DNA of 64,000 bases from Chryseobacterium capnotolerans (GTDB lineage Bacteria; Bacteroidota; Bacteroidia; Flavobacteriales; Weeksellaceae), in assembly GCF_021278965.1 (NCBI RefSeq), contig NZ_CP065589.1, positions 3,973,001 through 4,037,000 on the forward strand. The letters are read 5' to 3'. The notes under the pieces were generated by a model, which did no database searches, was not told the origin of the DNA, and worked only from the letters and a program-made list of their open reading frames with translations. This document shows, piece after piece, positions 7,823 through 17,654 of this stretch (position 1 is its first letter; each line of letters starts with the position of its first letter). The position numbers and the translations under genes are program-made.

Positions 7823-9352
7823 ATGAGAAAACTTCTATTCTTTTTTTTATTAAGCTGTATTTCTATTGAAAGTCAAGTTTTTGATACCAACTATGGAACA
7901 AATGGACGACTATATGTAGATATACCTCCAAACGCAAACAAAGAATATAACAACAAAACCTTCTATACTTCCGATCAGAAAACTGTAAATGTAGGCTACT
8001 ATGATACTGGCTCTTTTACTACGAAAACATATTTTGTAACAAAATATAATTTTGATGGTACACCAGATGCAAATTTTGGAAATAATGGACTTTTATCTAT
8101 ACCCAATCTTCCAAATAACACAGGGCAAATTATGATTAATGGATCAGTAATGCTGGATGATAACTCTATAATCCTTTCCTGTTCGGCAAATATGAAAGCC
8201 TATTTAATTAAGATCACAAGCAATGGAACTATTGATACTTCATTTGGTGTAAATGGGTTTAAACTGGCTGATTTTCTTTTTACTGCAAATACTATGGCTT
8301 ATGGAAACTTGATAAAAGATGAAAATAATCAAATTTTTGTAGTTTACAATTCAGCAACCTATATTACGAACGGTTTTAAAGCGTATATCAATCTTTGTAA
8401 AATCTTTCCTGACGGCACTATTGATACAAGCTTTGGGAATAATGGCTTCAGCTCAGTATTGATCAACAGGGATTATAACTATGTTGATCTAAAAAAAACC
8501 AGAATAAAAAATGGTAAAGTCTACAATTTTGCAACGTTGTCTTACTATGACCAATCTGGTAACAGCCAACAAACTGATGTTTGGATCTGCCACTACTTAA
8601 ATGGGACACCAGACTCAGGTTTTGGTGATAATGGTTACATCTATACTCCAAAAGATATTTACATTTACGATTATAATATTCAGGATGATGGTAAAATTCT
8701 CATCGCCAAATACGTAGATGTAAGTGCTGCCAATAAGTATCTGAGAGCTGCCAGGTATTTACGATCAGGAGCAATTGATACTTCATTCGGAAATGCAGGA
8801 GTTGTTGAATCCGGATTTGGGCAATGGTCAACACATATTCCTTACAAGATTATGGAAATGGATCACAACATTTATATTTTTTCAATTTACCGTAAAAGTG
8901 ATTCACCAATAGACTATACTTCAAACATATTAAAATATAACGCAAGCGGAATCCCTGATCTTACATTTGGCACCAATGGTATGTTTAAATTTCCCGCCAA
9001 TATTCATTCTATTACAGATGTCTTTGTAAATGGTAATAAAGGTTTTATTATTTCAGCCCAAAATGTTGCTTTTGCAGAGCTTGTGAATATGAAGGTAAAC
9101 TACGAAACGGGAACACTGAACACAGACAATGTATCTTCTGCCACACCAATAAAACCTTTTCCAAATCCTGTTGCAGACATCCTTTATGTTTCCGGTTTCA
9201 AGAATGAGAAATTTACCATTTTTAATTCCCTTGGACAAAAAATGAAAACAGGATTCTATACAGACAAAGGAATTCATGTTCAGGATCTCAATAAAGGAAA
9301 TTACTGGCTGAAACTTGAGAACTCACAAGCTGTACAGTTTATCAAAAAATAA
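7823..9352 (+). CDS. Delta-60 repeat protein with T9SS sorting domain
   Basis: The 509-residue protein begins with a signal peptide (MRKLLFFFLLSCISIESQVF). It then has several degenerate delta-60 repeats, seen as recurring phrases such as DANFGNNGL, DTSFGVNGF, DTSFGNNGF, DSGFGDNGY and DTSFGNAGV; these build beta-propeller-like surface proteins. The last 75 residues are a type A T9SS sorting domain (PFPNPVADILYVSGF to LNKGNYWLKL), so it should cross the outer membrane through T9SS and be secreted or surface-anchored. No catalytic motif is seen; an adhesive or structural role is possible. It stands alone, with a promoter box upstream. Confidence 0.85.
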   Translation: MRKLLFFFLLSCISIESQVFDTNYGTNGRLYVDIPPNANKEYNNKTFYTSDQKTVNVGYYDTGSFTTKTYFVTKYNFDGTPDANFGNNGLLSIPNLPNNTGQIMINGSVMLDDNSIILSCSANMKAYLIKITSNGTIDTSFGVNGFKLADFLFTANTMAYGNLIKDENNQIFVVYNSATYITNGFKAYINLCKIFPDGTIDTSFGNNGFSSVLINRDYNYVDLKKTRIKNGKVYNFATLSYYDQSGNSQQTDVWICHYLNGTPDSGFGDNGYIYTPKDIYIYDYNIQDDGKILIAKYVDVSAANKYLRAARYLRSGAIDTSFGNAGVVESGFGQWSTHIPYKIMEMDHNIYIFSIYRKSDSPIDYTSNILKYNASGIPDLTFGTNGMFKFPANIHSITDVFVNGNKGFIISAQNVAFAELVNMKVNYETGTLNTDNVSSATPIKPFPNPVADILYVSGFKNEKFTIFNSLGQKMKTGFYTDKGIHVQDLNKGNYWLKLENSQAVQFIKK

Positions 9353-9417
9353 TGAAACTATGAGAAAGAGATAATCACAAAATATATTCCTCGATTACAT
9401 TACTCAAGAAAATAAAA

Positions 9418-9443
9418 AAGCACCTACATTTCTGTAAGTGCTT
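9418..9443 (-). terminator. Terminator downstream of tRNA-Met
   Basis: AAGCAC.TACA and TGTA.GTGCTT pair over 10 bp with one mismatch around a 4-base loop. On the minus strand it is followed by TTTTTTATTTT. It may also slow transcription from the delta-60 gene on the other strand. Confidence 0.75.
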
Positions 9444-9452
9444 GATTTTCTG

Positions 9453-9526
9453 TGGTCCCACCTGGGCTCGAACCAGGGACCACCTGATTATGAGTCAGGT
9501 GCTCTAACCAACTGAGCTATAGGACC
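9453..9526 (-). tRNA. tRNA-Met (anticodon CAT)
   Basis: The 74-base cloverleaf begins GGTCCTATAGCTCAG and ends GGGACC plus discriminator A; no CCA is encoded. The anticodon arm is CCTGA-CTCATAA-TCAGG with anticodon CAT, and the T arm contains GGTTCGAGCCC. The acceptor pairs GGTCCTA with TGGGACC. The paired first base argues against the initiator tRNA. A modified tRNA-Ile2 (also CAT) cannot be fully excluded, but elongator Met is the better reading. Confidence 0.93.
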
Positions 9527-9588
9527 TCAAAACTTGGTTAAATTTTGTGTTTGCAAAAATAGTAAAATTTCTTTCACTACAAAATTTT

Positions 9589-9987
9589 TTATTGCTTTTC
9601 TTGGCAAAGTTCTACCAGCACACCGTTTGTTGACTTTGGATGAAGGAATACAACTAATTTGTTATCAGCACCTTCTTTAGGTTCTTCGGAGATAAATTGA
9701 AATCCTTCTTTTTTTAATCTTTTTACTTCCTCCAGGATATTTTCAACCCCAAATGCAAGATGATGGATCCCTTCGCCTTTCTTTTCGATAAATTTTGAGA
9801 TTGGACTTTCAGGATTGCTGGCTTCCAAAAGCTCTATTTTACTTTCTCCGGTTTCATAAAAAGAAGTTACCACTCCTTCTCTTTCCACAGTTTCTTGTTT
9901 ATAGGATTCTTTTCCTAATAATTTAGCAAAAAGTTCATCAGAAACCCCTAAAGACTTTACAGCGATACCAATATGTTCTAGTTTCAT
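9589..9987 (-). CDS. mce: Methylmalonyl-CoA epimerase
   Basis: A 132-residue single-domain VOC/glyoxalase-fold protein. MKLEHIGIAVKSL starts the first beta-alpha-beta-beta-beta unit; its H5 is a metal ligand. EGIHHLAFGVENI starts the second, with the second histidine, and VLVELCQ ends the fold with the metal-binding glutamate. It interconverts the 2R and 2S forms of methylmalonyl-CoA in the propionyl-CoA/succinyl-CoA route, in the cytoplasm. The length is typical. It is a single gene, with tRNA-Met downstream and rbfA divergent. Confidence 0.9.
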   Translation of the reverse strand: MKLEHIGIAVKSLGVSDELFAKLLGKESYKQETVEREGVVTSFYETGESKIELLEASNPESPISKFIEKKGEGIHHLAFGVENILEEVKRLKKEGFQFISEEPKEGADNKLVVFLHPKSTNGVLVELCQEKQ

Positions 9988-10064
9988 AAATACTAATAAA
10001 TATAATTAATTCGTAAATTTGATACTGTAGCTGAATTTCAAAGTATCAATTCAAACAAAAGTAG

Positions 10065-10072
10065 TAAATTTG
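10065..10072 (+). promoter_or_regulatory. -7 box of rbfA, almost leaderless
   Basis: TAAATTTG matches TAnnTTTG exactly and ends only 8 bases before the rbfA ATG, so transcription would start at or just before the start codon. Confidence 0.55.
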
Positions 10073-10080
10073 CAGAAATT

Positions 10081-10440
10081 ATGGAAAGTAACAGACAAAG
10101 AAAAGTAGCACAGATCATTCAGGAAGACTTCGCAGAACTTTTCCGCAAACAGGCTGCTGACAGCAAACAAAGTATATTGGTATCCGTTTCAGATGTAAAA
10201 GTAACGGCAGATTTAGGAATTGCTAAAATTTATTTAAGTATTTTCCCTCAGGAACACCGTACAGCGGTCATGAAGGAAATTGAAGAAAACAAACCTCAAT
10301 ACAGAAATTTTATCGGCCAGAAAATGGCAAAACAGGTCCGTATCATTCCGCAGCTTAACTTTTACTTAGATACTGCTCTTGATGACGTAGAAAGACTGGA
10401 TAGAGAATTAAGAGGCGAAGGCGACAATCCAGTTTTATAG
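10081..10440 (+). CDS. rbfA: 30S ribosome-binding factor A
   Basis: The 119-residue protein has the single KH-like RbfA domain: SNRQRKVAQIIQEDFAELFR at the start, then VSDVKVTADLGIAKIYLSIF and MAKQVRIIPQLNFYLDTALDD. It binds immature 30S subunits and helps process the 16S rRNA 5' end. The length is normal. The LolC/E-like gene begins three bases after the stop codon and is probably co-transcribed. The ATG is decided by the -7 box only 8 bases upstream, which leaves no room for a longer leader. Confidence 0.95.
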   Translation: MESNRQRKVAQIIQEDFAELFRKQAADSKQSILVSVSDVKVTADLGIAKIYLSIFPQEHRTAVMKEIEENKPQYRNFIGQKMAKQVRIIPQLNFYLDTALDDVERLDRELRGEGDNPVL

Positions 10441-10443
10441 ATC

Positions 10444-11648
10444 TTGAAGAATATTGCATTTTACATAGCATCCAGATACCTTTTGGCAAAAAAGGCAGTA
10501 CCGCTGTTACATTTATTACGTGGCTGGCAGTAGGTGCTATGACGGTTGCTGTGGCCGCAATGTTCGTTATTATTTCAGTTTTCTCAGGACTTGAGGACCT
10601 GAACAAAGACTTAATCTCCAACCTTCATGCTGACCTGACCTTAAAAAGCGCATCAGGTAAAACCATTAAAAATCTGGATCAGGTTAATAAGGTTTTAAGC
10701 AATAATAAAGATATAAGCAGCCATTCCCGAATTATTGAAGAAAAGGTATACATCAGTTTTAATGGAAAAGGTGATATTGCCTTCTTACGCGGTGTTGATT
10801 CTGCATACACCAAAGTAAATCCTATCAATAAAGAGATATTCTATGGAACGTATCCAAGTTTCAAATACTCTAATGAAGTATTGATGGAAAACAGTCTTGA
10901 CAATAGACTATCTATTCCAGTGGATTCTTCTAATCATTATGCGACCATCTTCATGCCAAAACCAGGAACTGGGATCATTAACAAAGAAGATGATATTTAC
11001 AACAAAAGAGATATTCTGGTAACCGGTGTTTTCCCAGGAAAAGATCAACTTGACAACTATATTGTCTCTCCTATTGAACTTGCGGAAGAATTATTAAGTC
11101 TTCCCAGAAATTCAGCGTACCAGATTGTTATTAAATTAAAAAATCCGGAAAATGCTGATGCTGTAAAACAAAACCTGCTCTCTTCTTTTGGTAAAAACAT
11201 TGAAATAAAAACAAAAGAAGAGGAAAATGCGGCCTTCTGGAAGATGATTAATACTGAAAAGCTATTCATCTACCTGATCTTTGCATTGGTTATTTTCATC
11301 ACTACCTTTAATCTTGCCGGAGCAATCATTATCTTACAGCTTGATAAAAAAGAACAGGCAAAATCTCTTATTTCTTTAGGGTTTCCTTTAAGCCACCTAA
11401 GAATGACCTATTTCTACACCGGACTTCTTATTGTTGTTTCCGGAGTGATTACCGGTTTAATCTTTGGAACCGCCTTATGTTATTTCCAGCTTTACACAGA
11501 ATTCTTCAGAGCCAATGAAGTATTACCCTTCCCTGTCAAAATAGTAGGCAAGAATTATCTTATTGTAGCTCTTACTGCCTCTATATTTGGAATTGCCATT
11601 TCATGGTTCTTTTCAAAGATCAGTAAAGACTATATTACTAAAAATTAA
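10444..11648 (+). CDS. LolC/LolE-like ABC transporter permease (FtsX family), apparent frameshift
   Basis: In the frame opening at TTG 10444 the protein begins LKNIAFYIASRYLLAKK. It continues in the frame reading GSTAVTFITWLAVGAMTVAV once one A is added to the six-A run at 10488-10493. The restored product is about 401 residues. It has one N-terminal membrane helix, a periplasmic domain (about 60-265) and three C-terminal helices of the FtsX type. Homologues move lipoproteins from the inner membrane to LolA. The rbfA-lolE arrangement is common in flavobacteria as I recall. No ATG is available before the frameshift. The ATPase partner LolD is not in the window. Confidence 0.82.
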
Positions 11649-11728
11649 TATACTAAGTTTATAGATTTAACACTAAAACCCTTTTCCGGTTTCATTTTTT
11701 TGTACCTTTACGCCCCAATTTTAAAAAA

Positions 11729-13518
11729 ATGAAACGAATTTTATCCTTTTTTTATTGAGCTTTGCATTCATTAATGGATTTGCACAAGCCCCAGCTGGTT
11801 ATTATAATGCTGCTGCAGGTTTAACAGGAGCTCCTCTTAAAACAGCCCTTCAAGGGATCATTGCTTTTGGTCACCAAGATAAAGGTTATGGAGGCTTATG
11901 GACAGCCTATTACACAACTGATCGTGATACAAATACGAATTTTGAGAACGACGGAACCATATTAGACATCTATTCTGAAAAACCTAATGGACCAGATCCA
12001 TACAACTTCACTGTAGGTAGTGATCAATGTGGAACCTATTCTAATGAAAGTGATTGCTATAACAGAGAACATATTGTTCCTCAAAGTTTATTTAATAAAG
12101 CTTCACCAATGGTTGCAGATATTCACTTTATCCGTCCTACCGATGGAAAAGTGAATGGTATGAGATCTAATTATCCATTTGGAAAAGTAGGAACGGCTAC
12201 TTTTACTTCTCAAAACCAATCTAAATTAGGTAATTCAGTATCACCAGGATATTCAGGGACTGTTTTTGAACCCATTGATGCTTTTAAGGGTGATGTAGCT
12301 AGAATGATCTTCTATTTTGTAACAAGATATGAGGACAAACTTTCTGGGTTCAGCTCTGGTAATATGCTTGGCAGCTCAGCTTTCCCTGGTCTTCAAGCAT
12401 GGGAACTTCAACAGCTTTTAGCATGGAATGCCATGGATCCTGTATCTCCGGAAGAAATAAATAGAAATAACGCTGCCTATACATACCAAGGGAACAGAAA
12501 CCCATTCATTGATAATCCTACTTATGTAGATTTAATTTGGGGAACTGCCGCAGTTGACAACCAGGCTCCTACAACACCTACGAATTTAGCCACCAACACT
12601 CCAACTTCAAATTCTATTTCATTAAGCTGGACTGCATCAACAGATAATGTTGGAGTAACAGGTTATGATATTTATGTAAATAATACATTTAAATCTACTG
12701 TATCTGGAACATCAACTACAGCTACAGTATCCGGATTATTACCTCTTACCCAATATTCATTCTATGTAATTGCTAAAGATGCATTTGGAAATACTTCCCC
12801 ACAAAGCAACACTGTAACAGGAACTACTCTTGACGGACCAGTTAATGTAGGAAACTGTGGTGATGAGAATTTCAGCAATATTCCTGCGAATGCAAGTGAT
12901 TATAAAACCAGAACATGGACAAACAATAATGTAAACTGGACTGCAACATCAGCAAGAACAGATGAAACGATTAATGGTAAGGCTATTACCATTATGGGAG
13001 GAACTTTAACAAGTTCTGCTGTGCCAGGTGGAGTTCAGACATTAACAGCAACTACTCAAAGGAAATATAATGGAGGAGATGCTAACCTGAATGTTTTTGT
13101 GAATGATAATCTTGTAGGAACGATTCCTTATAGTGCATCAGTGACAACTACCACAATTAATGTAAACATCACTGGAAGTGCTGTTATTAAAATTGTAAAC
13201 CCAAGCAGCAGCAACAGAGTAGCAATAGATGATCTTAAATGGACATGTTACAGCGGAGCATTAGCAACTTCTGAAACGAAGAAAGATAAATCAGAATTCA
13301 CGATCTACCCTAACCCGGTAAGAAACAATGAACTGTTTGTAAAAGGTGAAAACCTTAGCAAAATTTCAAAAGCTGAAATCTATGATCTTTCAGGAAAAGT
13401 AATTGAAACCATTGCCAATCCTTTCAAAAACTCAAACAAAATCAACCTTAAAGGTTTAGTAAAAGGAACATACATCTTAAAAACAGATAATTTCTCTACC
13501 AAATTTATTGTAGAATAA
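11729..13518 (+). CDS. Endonuclease I family nuclease with fibronectin III and T9SS domains, apparent frameshift
   Basis: The ATG at 11729 opens MKRILSFF and stops early. Adding one T to the seven-T run 11747-11753 joins it to LLSFAFINGFAQA, completing a signal peptide. The restored 596-residue protein has an endonuclease I (NucM/EndA, His-Me finger) domain with CYNREHIVPQSLF and DIHFIRPTDGKVNGMRSNYP. A fibronectin type III domain (APTTPTNLATNTPTSNSISL onward), a beta-sandwich of about 130 residues and a type A T9SS tail (FTIYPNPVRNNELFVKG) follow. It should be a secreted, non-specific nuclease useful for nutrient scavenging. A terminator follows the stop. Confidence 0.87.
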
Positions 13519-13540
13519 TTATTAAAAAATATTTCAAACC

Positions 13541-13569
13541 AAAGGCCGGATTTATCCGGTCTTTTTTTT
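13541..13569 (+). terminator. Terminator of the endonuclease I gene
   Basis: GGCCGGA (13544-13550) pairs with TCCGGTC (13555-13561) around TTTA, then eight T. The T-run merges into the -7 box of aroE. Confidence 0.8.
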
Positions 13570-13576
13570 AATTTTG
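13569..13576 (+). promoter_or_regulatory. -7 box of aroE, leaderless arrangement
   Basis: TAATTTTG matches TAnnTTTG and ends 4 bases before the aroE ATG. Its first base is shared with the upstream terminator's T-run. Confidence 0.45.
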
Positions 13577-13580
13577 ATGT

Positions 13581-14319
13581 ATGGATTCCAATAAAAAATT
13601 AGGATTAATAGGACGAAATATTTCCTATTCTTTTTCTAAAAAATTCTTCGAAAATAAGTTCCAAAAGCTTATGCTTAAAGGTTTTTCCTATGATATTTTT
13701 GATTTGAATGAAATCAATGAAGTAGAAAACCTTTTCTCCTCCCCCTGAATTACTAGGCTTTAATGTTACCATCCCTTATAAAGAACAAATCATCAGCTAT
13801 CTTGATGAATTAAGTGATGAAGCTGAAAAAATAGGTGCTGTAAACTGTGTTTTAATCCAAAATGGTAAAAAAACCGGATATAATACGGACGCTTTCGGTT
13901 TTGAAAAGACCCTTCTCCTTCACAAAAAACCATCCCAGAATAAAGCATTAATCCTGGGAAATGGAGGCGCAGCAAAAGCGGTGAAATATGTTTTGGACAA
14001 ACTTAATATTCCATCCCAAACCATTTCAAGAAGTACAGAAATCAATTTTGAAAATCTGGATAAAGAAACTGTTCAGGAGCATCAGATTATTATCCAATGT
14101 ACACCGGTAGGCACATTTCCAAATGTTGAAGACTGTCTGGCCTTTCCTTTTGATGCACTTTCCCCGGAACACTTAATTATTGATTTAATTTACAACCCCA
14201 ACTATACCCAATTTATCCTTAATGCTTCTGAAAAAGGAGCAAAAACAGTAAACGGTTACTATATGCTTGAACAACAAGCAGAAAAAGCTTGGGAAATTTG
14301 GAATTTTCAAAAAAAATAA
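13581..14319 (+). CDS. aroE: Shikimate dehydrogenase, apparent frameshift
   Basis: The frame from ATG 13581 (MDSNKKLGLIGRNISYSFSK) runs into TGA at 13746. Removing one C from the five-C run 13741-13745 joins it to PELLGFNVTIPYKEQ and the rest of the enzyme. The restored length is about 245 residues. Recognisable parts are the substrate site SYSFSKKFF, NVTIPYK with the catalytic lysine, GAVNCVL, NTDAFGFEKTL, the NADP loop LGNGGAAKA and the late NGYYMLEQQA. It reduces 3-dehydroshikimate in the aromatic amino acid pathway. A single extra base is the only defect. Confidence 0.88.
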
Positions 14320-14393
14320 CATAAATTAGTACTTTAATTGGCCTTACAGCTATATTTAAAGGATATTAACGCCACTCACATAAAAGATTTGCT

Positions 14394-16197
14394 ATGACTA
14401 CAGAAAACAATCTTTCTGAAAACGAAGAAAAGAAAAATCCTAATGAAGTATCTCAGGAGACATCAGAAAACACAGTTTCTCATGATGCACCCCCTCATGA
14501 AGATGATGCTGAACACCTGGAAGAACATGAAGATGTTGAGATTTCTCTGGCTGATGCCCTGAAGGAAATGGAAAAACTCATTAATGCACCTGATGCCGGT
14601 GAGAATTCTAAAAAATTCAATCAGCTAAAAGAAAAAGCAAGTCATCACATCCATGATGAAGTGGAAGATAAAAAGCACGAGTTTGTAGAAGCGGGAAATG
14701 CTGCTGAAACATTCAGTTATGAACACCCTTCACAGGCAAAATTCTCAGCTTTAGTCAATATTTTCAAAGAAAAACATGACCAATTCCAAAAAGGACAGGA
14801 AGAGGAACAGAAGAAAAATCTGGAACACCGTCAAAACATTATTGAAAGGTTAAAAAATCTATATACCAATTCCGAACCGGGAACCAATCTTTTCAAATCT
14901 ATCCGTGAAATTAAAGAGGAATGGTCAAAAGCCGGCCAGGTTGCCAAATCTGAATTCAAAATCCTTAACAATAATTATTTCCATCATCTGAACCAGTTTT
15001 ATCAAATGCTGGATCTGAATAAGGAATTTTTGGAGCAGGAATACAGCCACAACCTTGAAAAAAGACAACACATTATTGCCCGTGCTCAAGAACTGGAAAA
15101 CGAACCTGTTATTCAAAAGGCATTAAATGAGCTTCAGTATCTTCATAAACTTTGGAAAGAAGAAGCTGAACCTGTAGCTGAAGAGTTCCGTGAAAAAAAC
15201 ATGGGAAGAATTCAAAGAAATCTCCAATAAAATTCACGAAAGAAAATCTGAACTTTCTGCATCCATCGAAAAAGAGCAGACTGCCAATCTTGAAAAGAAA
15301 ACTCAGATTATCGCTGAGATCAAAAAACTTTCAGAACCTTCTGAAACACCTAATCACAACTATTGGCAGAATTCTATCAAAAGAGTTGAAGATTTGCGTT
15401 CTGATTTCCTAAAAACCGGAAGCGTTCCTAGAAAGCTTTCCAATCAAAACTGGAATGATTTCAAAACAACCCTTCGAGGATTTAATACTACAAAAAACAA
15501 TTATTATAAATCTTTAAAAGGTTCTCAACAGGCCAACCTGGAAGAAAAATTAAAATTAATCCAGACGGCTCAGGATAATCAGAATAACGAAGAATGGGAT
15601 ATTGCTGTTCCATTGTTCAAAAAGCTTCAGGAAGACTGGAAAAAAATTGGACACGTACCAAAGAGCATGACCAATAAGATCTGGGATGAATTCCGCGACG
15701 CTTGTAACGCTTTCTTCAACAATTACAGAGAAAAGAGCAATACTTCTACTGATAACTGGAAAGAAAATTATAAGAACAAAAAAGCCCTTCTTGACGAATT
15801 GAAAACCGTGTCCAATGATGAGGGCAGCATCGAAAAAATTGAAGCAATCAAAACAGCTTGGAATAATATTGGAAAAGTACCAAGAGATAAAATTGCCATC
15901 AACTCTGAATTCAATAAGACTTTAAGAGAGAAATTGAAGATCAATAAGATCAATGAACTTGAGCTTAAAGAAGAAGGTTTATCTGAAAATCAACTTACTG
16001 ATAAAGCAAGAAAGATCAAAAATCAAATCTCTGATCTTGAAGCTGAAATCGTTAAACTTGAAAACAACCTTTCATTCTTCAATAAACCATCAAGAGAAAA
16101 CCCTTTGTTAAGAGATACATACAACACAATTGATGAAAAGAAAGCTCATCTGGAAACTTTAAAGCAAAATCTCCACAGTATTATTGCTGGAGAATAA
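14394..16197 (+). CDS. DUF349 domain protein, apparent frameshift
   Basis: An acidic N-terminus of about 60 residues rich in Glu/Asp/His is followed by repeated helical DUF349 units, seen as recurring LKxxWxxxGxVP-type phrases (EEWSKAGQVAKSEF, QEDWKKIGHVPKSM, KTAWNNIGKVPRDK). A coiled coil closes the protein (KIKNQISDLEAEIVKLENN). Two reading frames meet at the seven-A run 15193-15199. Removing one A gives EEFREKTWEEFKEISNK and a 600-residue product. The family is widespread in Bacteroidota and of unknown function. It is cytoplasmic, with no signal peptide. Confidence 0.83.
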
Positions 16198-16260
16198 ATC
16201 TTAACACAATAAATAAGGGCGGAGCAAAGCAATTTGTCTTCGCTTTTTCTTTTTATAAGT

Positions 16261-17286
16261 ATGAATAACGACGAATTATATATTAAAAGATGTATTGAGC
16301 TGGCCCAAAAAGCCCTGGGCAATACTTATCCAAATCCTCTTGTCGGAAGTGTGATTGTTCACAATGGTGAAATCCTTGGTGAAGGTTATCATCATAAGGC
16401 AGGAGAAAACCATGCTGAAATCAACGCCATCAATTCTGTTAAAGACAAAAACCTGATTCCGGAATCAACGATTTACGTTTCTCTGGAACCCTGCGCTCAT
16501 TATGGAAAAACACCTCCATGCGCTTTAAAAATTAAAGAGCTGGGCTTTAAAAAAGTAGTCATTGGTGCGATGGACTCTCATGACAAGGTTAATGGAAAGG
16601 GGAAAAAGATCATTCAGGATGCGGGAATAGAAGTCGTTTCAGGAATTCTAGAAAAGGAATGCATTGAGCTGAACAAAAGGTTTTTTACTTACCATGAAAA
16701 GAAAAGACCTTATATCATCCTGAAATGGGCAGAATCGGGCGATGGATTTTTAGATAAGGATTTTAAACCAACTGCGGTTTCAAACACTTTGGTCAATCAG
16801 TTTGTTCACCAGTTAAGAGCTGATGAACATGCCATCTTAGTAGGAACACAAACTGCTTTACATGATAACCCAAGTCTTAGTGTAAGAAAGGTGGAAGGAA
16901 ATAATCCTGTCAGAATTTTAATTGATTTTGATTTAAAGGTTCCGAATAACTTTAAAATTTTCAATAACGAAGCCAAAACATTCGTTTTTAATTCTATAAA
17001 AGAAGAGACAGATGGGCAGGTACAATTTATAAAAATCAAAAAAGAAAACTTCCTTCCTGATTTGATGGAGGCTTTATACAAAGAACAAATTCAGTCTGTT
17101 ATTATTGAAGGTGGCCGTTTTACTTTACAGCAATTTATTGATGCAGATCTTTGGGATGAAGCTATTGTTATTAAAAATGAAAATCTGAAATTAGAAAATG
17201 GCACAAAAGCGCCAGAATTCAACCTTATTCCTTACAAAACAGAAAACTACAGAGATAATATCATTTCTTTTTTCAAATCAAAATAA
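16261..17286 (+). CDS. ribD: Riboflavin biosynthesis protein RibD (deaminase/reductase)
   Basis: The 341-residue bifunctional enzyme deaminates and then reduces the pyrimidine intermediate in riboflavin synthesis. The N-terminal deaminase has the zinc site H51-A-E53, P77-C78 and P86-C87 (HAEINAI, LEPCAHYGKTPPCAL). The C-terminal reductase starts near RPYIILKWAESGDGF and includes ILVGTQTALHDNPSL and VIIEGGRFTLQQFI. The ATG at 16261 was chosen over an in-frame TTG at 16234 because MNNDELYIKRCIELA is the usual family start. No FMN riboswitch is visible in the 63 bases upstream. Confidence 0.93.
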   Translation: MNNDELYIKRCIELAQKALGNTYPNPLVGSVIVHNGEILGEGYHHKAGENHAEINAINSVKDKNLIPESTIYVSLEPCAHYGKTPPCALKIKELGFKKVVIGAMDSHDKVNGKGKKIIQDAGIEVVSGILEKECIELNKRFFTYHEKKRPYIILKWAESGDGFLDKDFKPTAVSNTLVNQFVHQLRADEHAILVGTQTALHDNPSLSVRKVEGNNPVRILIDFDLKVPNNFKIFNNEAKTFVFNSIKEETDGQVQFIKIKKENFLPDLMEALYKEQIQSVIIEGGRFTLQQFIDADLWDEAIVIKNENLKLENGTKAPEFNLIPYKTENYRDNIISFFKSK

Positions 17287-17350
17287 AGCTACTTTATCAC
17301 TCTGGAATGAAATAATTCCTTACCTTAGTAATATCCAAAAAAATATTACC

Positions 17351-17536
17351 ATGAAAAATGTAAGAAAATTATCCAGAGCCGGATTAAGAACAATCGAAGG
17401 AGGTGCTGTTTTTGTAACATGTACATTACCTAACGGGCAGCCTACAAGGTGTAGAGATAAATGCCCTGAAGATTTCTGTGGCCCAACAAGCTATATGTGC
17501 CTGATTCCAATGGACCTTTGTGGAGATGGAATTTAA
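17351..17536 (+). CDS. Cys-rich double-glycine leader peptide, bacteriocin-like
   Basis: This 61-residue peptide has the leader MKNVRKLSRAGLRTIEGG, ending in the G17-G18 processing site of secreted peptides exported by peptidase-containing ABC transporters. The core carries six cysteines (24, 34, 38, 43, 50, 57) and many prolines and glycines, suggesting three disulfides. Similar LSR..L..I.GG peptides are common in Chryseobacterium and are labelled bacteriocin-like there, as I recall. No transporter or modification enzyme is next door, so its export route and target are unknown. A perfect inverted repeat follows the gene. Confidence 0.75.
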   Translation: MKNVRKLSRAGLRTIEGGAVFVTCTLPNGQPTRCRDKCPEDFCGPTSYMCLIPMDLCGDGI

Positions 17537-17562
17537 GAGTTAATTTTTACATTCAAAAGATA

Positions 17563-17587
17563 TAAGCCGTCAAAATTTGACGGCTTA
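17563..17587 (+). terminator. Inverted repeat ending the peptide gene
   Basis: TAAGCCGTCAAA and TTTGACGGCTTA are perfectly complementary around a single A. Only a weak T stretch follows on the plus strand. Confidence 0.6.
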
Positions 17588-17623
17588 ATTCATAATGATA
17601 CTGTAGAATACTAAATCATTTAA

Positions 17624-17631
17624 TATTTTTG
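17624..17631 (+). promoter_or_regulatory. -7 box upstream of yigZ
   Basis: TATTTTTG matches TAnnTTTG and lies 23 bases before the yigZ ATG. Confidence 0.45.
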
Positions 17632-17654
17632 CATCATTAAAGCCGGAATACAGG

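Noticed and set aside
13581..14319. aroE as a genuine pseudogene
   Set aside because: Both halves are well conserved and only one base in a C-run is wrong. With nine similar cases in the window, a sequence error is more likely.
16198..16260. FMN riboswitch before ribD
   Set aside because: The gap is only 63 bases and lacks the conserved FMN-aptamer blocks.
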